64,000 bases of DNA from contig WIXG01000111.1 in the NCBI GenBank assembly GCA_009869945.1, positions 149,192 to 213,191 of the forward strand. Direction: 5' to 3'. Below the pieces are notes generated by a model, which did no database searches, was not told the DNA's origin, and worked only from the letters and a program-made list of their open reading frames with translations. The DNA is from Mesaphorura yosii (lineage: Eukaryota; Arthropoda; Collembola; Poduromorpha; Tullbergiidae). Made by a program: the position numbers and the translations under genes. Within the stretch, counting starts at the first letter, position 1; each line of letters opens with the position of its first letter. Shown here one piece after another: positions 23,741 to 52,700 of this stretch.

Positions 23741-26324
23741 ATGGATCCACAATTCAATGATGACGATTACGACGCAATCAACGCTCCACAATTTCTGGAC
23801 TTCAGCTTGCTGGGCATCAACTCGGACGATGAGGAAGCTGACAGATTTTTTGGTAAGATTAAGACGGCTAAATTAAATATAAGTTGCGAAAGTTGTTCAC
23901 ATTTCCCCACATGTTGCGTTGATGCGATACCAGATAGCAGTAACCGGTTATATTCTTCTCTTAGAAACTCACAAAGAAGAGGATGATAATTTCGTTCCTG
24001 TTGAAAATTTGTCACCAACGATTCATCTTATGGGCGACAGTGCTGGCCATGCGTCTAATACTGTTGAACCAGCTTACCCATACTCCTGTCAAGTGACTAC
24101 AATAGATGAAACGATGGGCGATGCACACATGGTCAATGTGGAGTCTCCACCAAGATCGTAAGATTACTTAACTTAGAATGCATAACGATGACAAATAAAA
24201 GTATGCTAATGCTAACACATTTGCAGACGCGAAATCGGTGAAATGCAAAAGTTGTGTTTGACTAAATCTGAAGGCGTAAATGAATTCATAAATGGTACAA
24301 ATGGTACTTCCTACGAAACTGAAGCAGGAAACGAAGAAAAACGAGAGTCAGGCTCGCCGAAAGTCAGGTTTGTAGACTTTGAATTGCCATATCTAAAGGG
24401 GTACCTTAACTCGTAATTATTATCTTACACTTATTCAGTGTTGTGATGGAAGGCATAGAACGTCTCGATAGTAGCATTGAAGACGACAAAGATGGAGATG
24501 AAGTACGCGCAGTTGCAGCCGAGAACTTGAAGAAGGACGTTTGTGTTGATGAACAACCGGAAAGTGACAAAGAGAATTTGGAAACAGAGCAGCCTAAGCA
24601 GCGTTATAAAGCTCCTACTCCTAAATCGCCGGAACGTAGGAAGCGACATAGCTCCATGCCGGAATCGTAAGCTAAACATTAAGAATAGCTTGATTATAAC
24701 ATTCGTGCGTCCTTTGACAAGGGACTGTGCTTATCAAACTCGAACCTTATTTTATTGATCGATTTTAGACGAACTAAAACTAAGGAGATTCCGAAGCAGG
24801 CTAACCAGCGTCCTATCGTGCATTTACTGTCCAAATATACCACAAAAGTAACGATCCCTCAGCCGTTCAATTTGCATCAAACCCGTCCAAGAATTCGTGT
24901 GGTAAGCTTAACCTGCTTAACATTCAGTACTAAAAAGTTCTAAGAAAAAAGTCTAATTCTGATGTGTGTAATAACGCAAAGTAAGTGGCAAATGGAAGTT
25001 TGAGCTGTCCTATTTTTTTTACAATACAGCAGGAAACAAAGGAGCAGTCAGAGTTTAAGTTCAAAGCTAATCCTGTCCCAATCAAGGCGCTCCAAGGGCC
25101 AGCAATGAAGCGCAAGATTGAAACTAAAGTTACGGAGCCCAAAGCACCTCATTTTGCATCTGAGGACAGAATTCGTGAACGACAGGAAAAGAAAGCTGCA
25201 ACCTTATCGCTACCGGTAGGTGGAATCAGTGCTAGTTTGTTACTTTGGAACCATGAATTTACGTGTATCATTTATATGAATATGTCACATGATCACATAA
25301 CGTACGTATTCAGGATTCTCCTAAGGATTCAGGGAACTTAAAGAAATCTGGACCGTCGTCAATTGCTAGTTCGTCAAGATCTTGCAGGCCACCCACTCCG
25401 AAGAAGGTTTTGCCGCCAACTCCAACGAAGGTGCAGCCATTCAGTTTCGCCGCAAGAGACGAAGAAATGTTGAAAAAGAAGGAACAAAAGATGCAACAGG
25501 TATACTCCTAAGGCTAAGCTAATTGAAATTGAAATTTGTTTCGTACAAACATGAGCCTTGTGCTTATATGGACATAGGAACTCGAGAAAAAGATAGAATC
25601 TTTCGCATTTCACGCCAAGCCTCTCCCTTCTTTCAAACCAAAACTTCCGAAGAAACTTTTAATCGAAGTCACGAGTGTGGAGCCATTTAAATTACAATCG
25701 GATGAACGTGGCGCGATGTATCAGCAAGCCTGGAAAGCGAAGGTAAGTTAGGGAATTGTCTCATGCTTTAGAAATATGAAATTTCATCGTCGGAACTATT
25801 TTACCGATCCTTAATGATCTCTAGCTCGAGAAGGAAGAAAGAGAATTGAAGGAGAACAAGGTTTTCCACGCGAATCCGCCAACAGTTCTTTACAAGAAAC
25901 CCTTTGAACCTGTTCTTGGAATACTTCCACTAGCAGAACCGATTGACATTCAATTAAATACGGACAAACGAGCCCAAGAGCGTGGACTTTATGAGGAGCA
26001 AATGCGGGAGAGGGACCGCGAGGAAGAGGAGCAACGCCAAATGGTGCGCTTGTGTGATATGAATTGTGAGACAATTGCACGAATGTTTATCACTACTCTG
26101 TTCCTTGCTTAATTTAGGAGGACGCCATGCGACGAGAGCAAGAGAGACAAGAACAGATTCAACTCAGGAAGCAGTTGGTTCACAAGCCCAATCCGCTCAA
26201 ACCGTTCAGAGTCTTTCAAGTTAAAGGATCTGACAAGCCGTTGACCAATCCGAAGAGCCCAGCTTTCGCTCCGTTGCCGTCTCAGCGTCGAGTTATGGAA
26301 AAGGGAAAGTATCCAAGTAATTGA
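23741..26324 (+). CDS. TPX2: TPX2 spindle assembly factor
   Basis: Ten coding exons: 23741-23852, 23965-24157, 24227-24367, 24439-24666, 24769-24901, 25030-25215, 25314-25499, 25578-25742, 25825-26043 and 26118-26324 (1770 nt, 589 aa; human TPX2 is 747). TPX2 nucleates spindle microtubules and activates Aurora A under Ran-GTP control. The N terminus keeps the Aurora-A-docking pattern (YDA...APQFLDFSLL then ADRFFE, compare human YDAPSDFINF and SWFEE). A KEN degradation box sits in exon 4 (SDKENLE), matching APC/C turnover of TPX2. The C-terminal half has repeated TPX2 motifs: FKFKANPVP, PFSFAARDEE, FAFHAKPLP.F, VFHANPP and PFEPVLG, with basic helical linkers. A noncoding first exon precedes it. 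Confidence 0.9.
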
Positions 26325-26656
26325 GGCCTTAACATTCCAATGTAAGCGCCGTCGGCTGGATCTTAATTTTAACGCTCTACAAATTGCGCAATTTGCGTTA
26401 ATTGAAAATCAACTTGTATTATATCGATTCATTTCAGTAATTCGGTAATTCCACTGCCATCGGATACAAATTTCAGACTTAAGCGAACCTAAGTATTCTT
26501 TTATGTATGTGATTTAAGGTTTATTGCTCTTAATCTTATTCGTTTCTATATTCTTGCATTCTCGGAGCGTGCAAACGCACTGCCATTGCTGTCTACATTT
26601 CTAACATATTGACTAAGGTATTTGAACAATGTAATTAATTACGAACACAAATGTCA

Positions 26657-26973
26657 CTACTCCTCTGCGGCAGGTTCTTCGTAGTTGGCCTTAATGTGTT
26701 TCCATAATTTCTGTGGATTAAATAAAACGCTCAACTTGTACGATTTTATCCTTATCATAGCCTGCGTTAGTACATGAATCTGCATTATAGGAGCCATTGA
26801 TGACCCATACCATAAGTATAAGATCAACTCACCCCTTTATTTCTGCTTTCGAAAATAGTATTCGCCAACAAATCAAACCCCCGTTCAAACATGAAGGCTC
26901 CTCCAAGTACGGCGAGGGCAAACGTCGATGTCCGGCGAAAAATGCCACGGTAAACTGTCTCCGCGAAGCCCAT
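26657..26973 (-). CDS. UQCR10: Cytochrome b-c1 complex subunit 9 (UQCR10)
   Basis: Exons 26833-26973 and 26657-26710 (195 nt, 64 aa; family length about 63). This is a small complex III subunit in the mitochondrial inner membrane next to cytochrome c1. Exon 1 encodes FRRTSTFALAVLGGAFMFERGFD, the family's single membrane helix, followed by the LLANTIFES.NKG segment. Exon 2 begins KLWKHIKANYE, which matches the conserved KLWKHIKHKYE end, and closes with a short acidic tail. The phase-0 intron falls exactly at the G/K junction. A likely polyadenylation signal for this strand is at 26520-26525. The gene is divergent from HTATIP2 copy b and convergent with TPX2. Confidence 0.93.
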
Positions 26974-27396
26974 TCCTCAATTTATGACTTGAAAAACACA
27001 CGGTTTGGAAACAAATTCCAATTCCCCGAACTGTCGCGCTTGCCTTATCAGCAGTAAATTCCACAAAATCTTCTATGGCCAAGCTTATTTTTTCTTTCAA
27101 TGAGATCCCAGAACCAGAGAAATGGCCATCATGTGATGAGAATACGCAAAACGGTGCGAGCGCGTGAGCTTGAAGTTCGAAGATGGGGACCAAGTACAGC
27201 TTTTTACGTGAGACTTTCTCACATTGACAAGGTGTGAATAGCAAAATTGGTGAATCGTTGCTGATGACAATGGTGAGGAGTTGTGGAACTATCAATCAAA
27301 TCAATAATAATCGAAGGTGAGATATTTGGTAACTGCTGAACTTTGAAGAATAGGGATATTAACTTTCAACCCGTGATTCTTTCCTGTCAGGAAGTA

Positions 27397-28227
27397 ATGC
27401 TGACTCGCCGAACGTTGCTGCAAATCCTGTTTACTACGGGCTTATCCGCGTTTTGCGTCCAGTATTTTGTTCTATCTCTGCCACTACCCTTATCTGGCCC
27501 AAATTCTGCGTCGGCGCAGTTCAACCTGACCAAATACTCATCGGGAAAGATGACAGCGCAAAAACTCAAGGTCGTTTTGCTTGGAGGCACCGGCGCCATT
27601 GGGCAGGAGGTGGTAAAAGCTTTGGCAGCTGAAGAAAAGATTCAGCACGCTACCCTTCTTCTTCGACGCGAAGTTGATCTCAGCAAGTACATGGAAAAGG
27701 AGCAACAGAGTAAGTTTTCTCAAAAAATCATCAACTTTGACCAACTCGACGGCGAAGATTTCAAAGATTTCGATGTCTGCATCAGTACTTTGGGCACCAC
27801 TCGTGGTAAATCTGGAGTAGACGGGTTCTACAAGGTGGACCATGACTATGTCGTGAATACCGCCAAGTTGGCTAAGGCTGGAAACTGCAGGCACTTCAAT
27901 TTGGTGACTTCTGGGGGCGCGAATAAGAATTCATGGTTCCTTTACCTAAAGACCAAGGGACAAGTTGAAGAGGAAATTTCAAGCATGGGATTTCCAAGAA
28001 CCTCCATTTATCGTCCAGGTGTTCTCCTTACGAGTACTCCAAGACCCGACTCGAGACGAATTGAAGCAGCATTGCAATTCGCAGCTAAGTGTGTGGATTT
28101 CATGAGGCTTTTAAGTATTGAAACGTCTGTGGTTGCAAAAGCGATCGTCAACAATTCAGTCCGCAGCTCCGACACACCGCTTGAAGTGTTGAGCAACAAT
28201 GATATTCTAAATATTGGCAGAAAATAA
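27397..28227 (+). CDS. HTATIP2: HTATIP2/TIP30-like oxidoreductase, intron-poor paralogue with N-terminal hydrophobic leader
   Basis: One uninterrupted coding exon of 276 codons. The ATG at 27397 lies 6 nt after a good acceptor (ctttcctgtcag), implying a noncoding first exon. The core starts near 27549 (MTAQKLKVVLLGG). It shows the nucleotide-binding GGTGAIG, STLGTTRGK, VDHDYVVNTAKLAKAG, catalytic Ser (VTSGGANKNS), Y-x3-K (YLKTK) and YRPGVLL. The 50-residue extension upstream of the core contains a long hydrophobic stretch (LLQILFTTGLSAFCVQYFVL) that resembles a signal anchor or targeting helix, absent from the paralogue at 9188. Translation from 27549 would give a plain cytosolic form. Lack of introns in the body, where the other copy has three, suggests a retrocopy or intron loss. 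Confidence 0.88.
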   Translation: MLTRRTLLQILFTTGLSAFCVQYFVLSLPLPLSGPNSASAQFNLTKYSSGKMTAQKLKVVLLGGTGAIGQEVVKALAAEEKIQHATLLLRREVDLSKYMEKEQQSKFSQKIINFDQLDGEDFKDFDVCISTLGTTRGKSGVDGFYKVDHDYVVNTAKLAKAGNCRHFNLVTSGGANKNSWFLYLKTKGQVEEEISSMGFPRTSIYRPGVLLTSTPRPDSRRIEAALQFAAKCVDFMRLLSIETSVVAKAIVNNSVRSSDTPLEVLSNNDILNIGRK

Positions 28228-28246
28228 GAATTGACCATGGTGCATT

Positions 28247-28252
28247 AATAAA
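28247..28252 (+). terminator. Polyadenylation signal of HTATIP2 copy b
   Basis: AATAAA 20 bp after the stop codon, implying a very short 3' UTR that ends about 200 bp before the convergent SAM-protein gene. Confidence 0.6.
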
Positions 28253-28473
28253 CATTATACCAGATGTTAAGTGATTTATTTCTTGTACCATACAATATGA
28301 AAAATCACAAACTTGCTTAAGTTAGTCATGTAACAGTCTTACAAATATTTAGTGAACTACTGGACAATTCGCGAGAGAATAAATACTTTGTTCTAAATGC
28401 CGTATATTCTTAAGTTAAAAACTTGTGCCCAGCTATGCGTCCTCCAGCTATTGTATTCCCGATTAGTAATTCA

Positions 28474-30262
28474 TTAGTCACTGTAATCATCTTCGAACAA
28501 ATTGATACGAGAAACAATTTGTTTGGCAGTCTGCAACGATTTCGGAACCTTCTTGACAATTGTGCGTTTCACAATGACTTTTCCCTTCGTCGCGCTAGGC
28601 ACTCGAACGGTCTTGAGGACTTGTCCGTCAGCAGCTCCGGCTCCACGAATGATATTCGACACCGACACCACCTTTTATTTAAAAATTGTGGTTCAAAAAC
28701 TTAAGAAAATGTTAACTCAAACAAACCTTGCTTAAGGAAGTTCTAGCAGGCAGTGTACCGGGCACCACTCTTGTCAATACTCTTCCCGAAGTACTGGACG
28801 GACGATCCAATCTTGATTCTATACCCACTCTCGACTTAACCTCATACTTTGGCAGCGTTGGTCGGCGCTCGAGCTCCAAACTTCGGCGATTTGTGTTACC
28901 ATTTCCAGATGATGAAGACGACGCACTTTGTTGACGTCCACCAAGTCGGTCAAAGACGGATACCTGGAAAAGTTATAGAACCAGTAAAGTGAAGAATACC
29001 TGGGATTCTGGCGTGATGATAATGCTATATTAAGATGCTTACTTTTTTCCCCGAACTCGTTGAAGACGACGGCTTCTCGAAATCTTCAGCCTGAAACCTA
29101 GGTTGGCTTCTCTCTGTGCTTATTTTCTTAGTTGTACTCGTAACTTTTGGGTCTCCGAGTCGGTCAAAAATTGACTTCGACTTTACGCTTGATGCGTCAT
29201 TCTTCGGGCCGACTGTAAAACCCAGTTAGTGATTAGTCCAATCCTCTGGTCTAAATATGCGTGGTAGTGGAAATAATGAATCAACCAAGACCAACTTACG
29301 GCGACCGTCAAGAAGTCTTTTGGCTCTGTCACCATCTGGCATTTTAATTTTATAGCCTCCTTCGTGTTCCGGCAAAACGCGAATCTTTTTCTGGAGAGGT
29401 ACCTCCTCCCTACATCTTTTAATTTCAGGGTCCGATTCGTCCGAGCTACTGTTGGTTCTGGTGTTGATAATAATGCGCTTCGCAGGAAGAGTTGGCTTCG
29501 GCGAAGGTTGACTGGGCTTAGTAATGATGGTTCTTGTGATTCCCATTTCCATTGTTTGTGGCTTGGTTGCTGTGCATAGAATGTTCAATGAACCACCCAA
29601 AGACAATGTGAGGTACACACTTGGCAAATACTGGAAAGTGGGAAGCTTACCATGAGAGGTTTTGGCAGCAGTAGTTCCAACCATACTAGTAGTCCTTGGA
29701 GCAGGCACAGCTCCAGGACAAGGTGCCACTGCAGCTTTTGCCACGGCCGGAGTGCTTACCACTGCCTGAACAGGAGAAGCCTTCGCAACGGCGGCAACGG
29801 GTTGAACAGGTTGTGTGTTTCTGACAGTTGCAGATGCAGGCAATTGAGTTGGAGGCTTTGCGCCGTCAAAGTCTTGTTCTTTTCTCTGCACGAAACGACG
29901 GACGCATAAGTTGAAACGATCTTCTAGTCAACACCGAAGCAACAATTACTCCTGGAAGTGCGATGACTCTTTACCTGGTCATGAACTTTCTTGGCATGCT
30001 TCAGAATTGCAATTATATCACCCATGGCCGAAATTCCCATATCTTTAAGGCATTCTTTTGTGAGGTCCATGAGCATATCCAGTTGTATGCGATTTTCGTC
30101 AAATACCAGTGCATATTTGGTGTCAAAGCCAGTAGGGATTCCAGCTTCACGGAAAAACTTCAACCATACAGCTGAAATGACCAAAAACACCACACGGCAC
30201 ATGTTAGAATCAATTTAATGCGGTAAGTGCTTAATTTAATACTTACATTTTCCAGCAGCCAT
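28474..30262 (-). CDS. SAM-domain protein, C19orf47 homologue
   Basis: Seven exons: 30247-30262, 29975-30171, 29651-29885, 29300-29569, 29043-29212, 28727-28963 and 28474-28671 (1323 nt, 440 aa; human C19orf47 is about 420). Residues 6-72 form a SAM domain very close to C19orf47 (WLKFFREAGIP...YALVF.ENRIQ...GDIIAILKHAKKVH). The middle is an Ala/Pro/Val low-complexity region, then a conserved basic block (YKIKMPDGDRAKRLLDGR). Two copies of the short motif FDRLG follow (SIFDRLGDPK and SVFDRLGGRQ), a motif the human protein also has. The C terminus is basic and ends EDDYSD. The molecular role is not established; the composition suggests a nuclear protein. It is divergent from alpha-actinin, about 980 bp between start codons. 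Confidence 0.88.
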
Positions 30263-30584
30263 TGTTGGAGTAATTAATTAATGAGTGTCGCTTCTTTCTT
30301 CGTAGTGTACTTGAGTTTGGGAGTAAAAGTTCTGGTGGTCGGTGGTTTAGCCAGAGCGATCACAAAAACCCGTACGCCAATGAAAATTGCATTACACCGT
30401 GCCTAACCAGTCGAGAATTGCTGATTGCTGCTGAATAGAAAGCACACAAATTCAATTCAGCCTGGGAGCTTTCTCCAGTGGCACTGCTATCAATTTCGTG
30501 AACTACAAAAGTTGAAAGTTGAAAAATGGGAACGGGATGAATTTAATTCATCTCCCGGTTTCATAAACCAGGCGAGAGATGCTG

Positions 30585-30600
30585 CAGCTGCTATAAATAG
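30585..30600 (+). promoter_or_regulatory. E-box next to MEF2-type/TATA element upstream of alpha-actinin
   Basis: CAGCTG (30585-30590, the MyoD-class E-box) directly abuts CTATAAATAG (30591-30600). The latter is a perfect match to the MEF2 consensus and also contains a TATA box. It lies 640 bp before the alpha-actinin start codon on the same strand. A muscle-type core promoter is the likely reading. Use as MEF2 site, TATA box, or both cannot be told from sequence. Confidence 0.6.
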
Positions 30601-31242
30601 AGAGGTACGAGAGTAAGGGGAGATTTTGCACTGCCAGTACTATTGATTATACAAACAACCCTTGCAAGCAAGTGTTTCAGTGCTAAGTGCTAGCAGTGAG
30701 CAGTTGAGCAATGGGTACAACCAAGAACTACGAGTACGAGCTGTTGTTGAATTGGTTGGATTCATATTTTCACACTACGCGATGCGAGCCGCAGAAAGCA
30801 AAAGGAGTTCTTGAGAGTGAGTGAACCTGGCAAGGCAGCAGCTTCAGCAAAATCTTGCAAGCAAGCATTTTTGAAACCACCGAACGCAACACAAGCAAAG
30901 GGTCGTCAATCCAAACGTCAACAGACAACAACTCCAAGATTCAAATTCGTCCCGTCTTGCAGTGGTCGCCGCCACATTCGTCACTCCATCAGGTTTTAAT
31001 TGCCGCTATTCCGAAATTGACATCCTTTCTCGCTTCGTAAACGAACGAACATATTTTCCGGTTCATGCCAAGATTCGGTGTCTGTACGGACATTCGGCAA
31101 GTGTGAACTGTCAATCGAGATCGAACTGTCTGCGCGATTGCTGCCCGAAAGTGTCCGGTGACTACACAACAGAGCTGAAGCGAGCCGGATTGGATCTGAA
31201 GTGCCAGCTTGGACTTGGACGAGCACAGTGAAGTAGTTTACA

Positions 31243-48133
<16,891 letters not shown>

Positions 48134-49792
48134 TGACTAGTTTAGTTTTATTAAGTACGAACAAGAGAATTCGAAATTTGAATTGTATGAGGATTTTTGA
48201 GAGTACCACGCTGAATTGGCTTGACTCCCTAATTAACTGAAATGCTGCAAATTTTGAATTTTAGATTAGATTAGATCTAATTGGACGCATGAGATTAAAA
48301 ATCCCGAACTAAAAATGTGCCATTGGATTCAAGAGTAAACTAATTTCTATTTTGAGTTAAGTTCAGATTATGAATTTACGTACGTATCCTTACCTTACTT
48401 GAGTACCTTTGAATTTCCTCCTGAAAATTTGATTTTATTGTTGAACGTTACGAAAACTTTGTTTTCGTTGTTGCTAGTCTTTATGTCAGCCGGAGAATTA
48501 ATTGCTACTGTTTTAGCTAGGTAAGAGTACTCGTATTTATAAGAATGAGACTATGAATGTGAATGTGAGATTGAGTTAATTCGAGCAGTACGTATTTATG
48601 TTTCGTCTTTGTAATGAGAAGTGTGACAAATGAAAATATGCAAGCAGTTCGAGCAGCTGAACGGCAGTTTTATGGCCAACTAACAGGTAATTAATTTTAA
48701 ATTAGATCTTGTTAGTGTCCTGATCAGGAACGCTTCTCAATGCAAGCAGTAAGCAGTTCTTTAGCTGTGCCAATGCCAACTATTGGTCAAGAGTCAATTC
48801 AGTTAAGTATTAAAGTACTAATCTGTACTACGCTAAATTATTAAGGAATTAATGCTAATTTTAATTTATGTGATTCTTAAGTGTTATGCGACCATATTGT
48901 TGTTTCCTATTGAATGCATGAATAGTTTGTAAAGTCCTGACTCCTTGATAAAGGCACAGAGGACAGCTTTTCTGGAAACTGATAACGTGGCAGCCATTGC
49001 AACAAGGCCACCGTTAGCAATTCAAGTACTGCTAGATTTAAAGCAGATAGCAATAAAATGTGTTTTGTAAGAAAAAGTCACTACCGAGAAGATGCAAAAA
49101 TGCAATAATTGTATCTATGCAAGTCTGCAGTAAGTTTGCGTGCGTAATTACAGCTATCTATGTTGATCTGTTCTAACGCTAATGACTATGTTCTGTTCAG
49201 CTAAGACCTAATTTGTATGCGTGAAGAACGAACGTAATAAAAGTAATTCGAAATTTCGTCTTGTGAATTTGTGTCGAGTGTCGGGCTTGTTTTAAATAAA
49301 ATTATTTACTCATAACAAGTTGAAGAATATAATTTAAGGTAAGCAAGGCTTAACCGTACATAAATAATTTTGTTGGTTGTATCACATTTCTCATGGTACA
49401 TAAGGACATGGCATAAATTCATTAATAGTTGACATCGTAAAATGTACAAGAGGTATGAAAGGTAACTTCTTAAGGAGAACAATGAATTTAATCCGAACAA
49501 ATTCTGATTCGAGACACAATAAAGGAAGATTCTTAATTACTAAGATCGAGAAGAATCTGTATTGTACAGTTATCTTTTAATACTATCATGGCTCACTTCA
49601 CTCTGAGATTTAGAATTTTGAATACTCGAAAAAAAAAGTTGGGATTTTGCATAAAACATCTTACTAACTGGAAATTACTCCTAAAAAATGACAAGTTAAA
49701 TTGTATTATGAACGATTGCGCTAAACGTAAACTGAATTCTATAAAGTTGAGAAGTGACGAAGCACGTGCCGTGCTTCCAAAATTATTTGTCA
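48134..49792. other. 3' UTR and spacer between convergent alpha-actinin and ADSS
   Basis: AT-rich, no coding segment recognised. It should contain the 3' UTRs of both genes. Confidence 0.5.
49236..49241 (+). terminator. Candidate polyadenylation signal of alpha-actinin
   Basis: AATAAA about 1.1 kb after the alpha-actinin stop. Another AATAAA at 49052-49057 could serve instead. Confidence 0.35.
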
Positions 49793-52700
49793 TTAATACA
49801 CTTTGATTATATCTTCACGCCCTTGCCCGACTCCTATCCATTTCACTGTTTCAAAACAAGAAGGACAATTTTTAAAATGTTTGAATCCAAAAGTAGACAT
49901 GAACTTGTACCTGGAACTTGCAAAAATTCCTCGATTTTGCGGACATATCTTTGCGCATTTTCTGGCAGCCCGTCGAAGGTACGTATACTGGCAATGGACT
50001 GCTGCCATCCAGGCACAGTCTCATAAACGACCTGATCAGAACAAAACAAGTTGATGCGTTATGCGTGTCCATTTTGTTTGGTTGATTAACTTGTTTACCT
50101 CAATCTTCTCAAAGTCGGCTTCGGCAGCGGGGTATTTCGTCAGAATTTCCCCTGTTTCTTTATCTTTATAAGCCATTCCGATCTTGATTTCCTTCATTTC
50201 GTCAAGAATATCCAGCTTCGTTAGTGCAATACTAAAACAAAGATTACAATTGCCAGGTCACTTCTGGTCCTATCCTAGAATGGTGATGTCCTGACACTTA
50301 CGCTGCATAACCGTTGACCATGTTTGTATAAGCCAGAAGTGGTAAATCCAGCCAGCCACAGCGACGTTTACGCCCTGTCGTGACACCGACTTCCTTTCCT
50401 TTCGACTGTAATGTGCTGCCAATTTCCTGTTAAGTTTCAGAAATTAATATTGGGCAGTTTGATCCTGTCACTGCAGAGCAGAGTCATACGCAAAGGCAAA
50501 CTCACATCGAAGCATTCAGTTGGAAATGGACCAACTCCAACTCTTGTAGTATAAGCTTTGACAACTCCAAAAACGTCTCCAATGCTCCTGGGTGGCACGC
50601 CGAGACCCGTGCAAACACCACCAACAATACAGTTTGACGAAGTGACATAAGGATATGTTCCTGATTGAAGCAAATGCATATCACAAATTAGTTTTCATAT
50701 CAGGCAATTTATGACAATGCTCGCCACACGAAACTTACCAAAATCAATGTCGAGCATCGCTGCATTGGCACCTTCAACAAGGACGCGTTTTCCTGCACGC
50801 AAAGCACAGTACAGGTACCTCGTTGTATCGTCCACTAACGGCCGCACCTGCATGGCAATAGAATATGTATGAATATGAGTGAACGGAATCGGAAAAAATT
50901 ATCTAAATTGTGCTTTCATTTTTTGTTTTTCATCTACTTACTTTTTCAGCGTATATTTTGTACTTCTCCAATTCTTCTTCAACATCTACTCTTAGGTCGG
51001 GAAACATGCGCTGATATGTTTCGACCAAAGATCTATATCTGCAAGCACACAAAGACATATCAAATGTTACAAACCGATTAGACCTTCCAACGTCAATTAG
51101 TCCTACTCACTTTTGACTAAAGATGGGGAAGTGGCCCAGTAAATCTGCCATGCGAATGCCGGCTCTCCCAGCCTTGCAAGAGTATGTTGGGCCAATGCCC
51201 TTCTTGGTGGTTCCCAGACTCGTCGTTCGTTCATTTTCTTGTAGACCGTCCACTTGCTGTAAAAAAGGCAACAATTACTTGATGGAAAACAATTCATCTG
51301 TCAAAAACGCAGGACTTCTGTTGCCGTAAAGGGGTAAATAGTACCTGATGAAGATCAAAGACCAAGTGAGCTCGATCGGAGATGAGCAAACGTTTCTCCC
51401 AGTTTGTCAGACCTTTCTTCTCATTCTTGCTGATCTCGTCGAACAATCCTGGCAGATGAATAACGACGCCATTTCCTGCAGGAAGTCAGTGTAATTAGAA
51501 AACACGAACATGAAGACATATTTCGTTGGTTTTTTCCGTCGCAAAAAGTCGTCATTCTCTTCATGTCTCATGAAATGATGTGAGGTCATATCTGTGTCGA
51601 TTAAGAAATCCGATCCCAAATAATTATTCTTTACTTTTTGCCTTATTGACTAGTATTTACGTCTTGCCCTTGCGTGAGAGTCAATTCAGTATGACAAATG
51701 ACGGCACATCGCGATGCCATATTCTGGTATCAATGGTACATAAAAATGATGACGTTGACATTAACAAAAGGTCGTCTCAAGTTTCTAGACCATGTACAAC
51801 GATTCCCCAAAACGATGACTACATACGTTTACGCAGTCTACTTTTGTTGCGCAACACAAATCTATTTATGAATTATGATGTAGACACTGGTACGACCAGT
51901 CGCCGTCATGTTTCATATTCCAGAACGGAAATGTGATATCTATGAAGTCCAACGAAAATAAATCATGCATATCAGTTTACAGACGCAGTCTTCCTATTTT
52001 TCCTATTGTTTCCAAAGAATAAAAGAATTACATAGCCTAGCACAGCAATTCCAGCCAGACATGACATGGCAAACACGGAAGGCAAAGGGCATTGATTACA
52101 ATCTGGGAAAATCTACTACTGTTTTCTGCTGCTTCCTACGAGCCGGACGCCGATCAAATTGTTGGGGCGACAGATGTGCGTCAATGCAGACTTACCAATG
52201 ATTGAGATGGCATTTTCTTGAATAATTCCGGAGGGCAGTAAATGAAAATCGTATTCTTTTCCGTCCACAACGACTGTGTGTCCTGCGTTGTTGCCACCCT
52301 GGAAAGAGATTAGAGATGATTAGCAACTCCAAACTCCGCACCGGTCCAATATGAATATGATTGATTGATTGTCCAGACAAGCCAGAGTTCGGACTCGAGA
52401 TATCGCGACGAAGACCTTTGCCCTTGCAGATGTTAAATTATTTGCATTTTGCCAACTTCTCAGGCTTTATCATCAATGAGAAGAAAAGCGGCTTTGCATA
52501 AATCGGTGCAGAAACATTTTTAAACTTTAATGAGAATGATACTATTAATAAATACGATAGAACATTAGATTATTTGTCTGATGGATGTGATGCACAATCT
52601 GACCTTTGACCAACTGGATCACTGAATGAATACAACCATTCACGAGTTCATTCCTGTTATGGTCTGAGTCTGGGGAAGCAAAACCTATATGCACGTGTCT

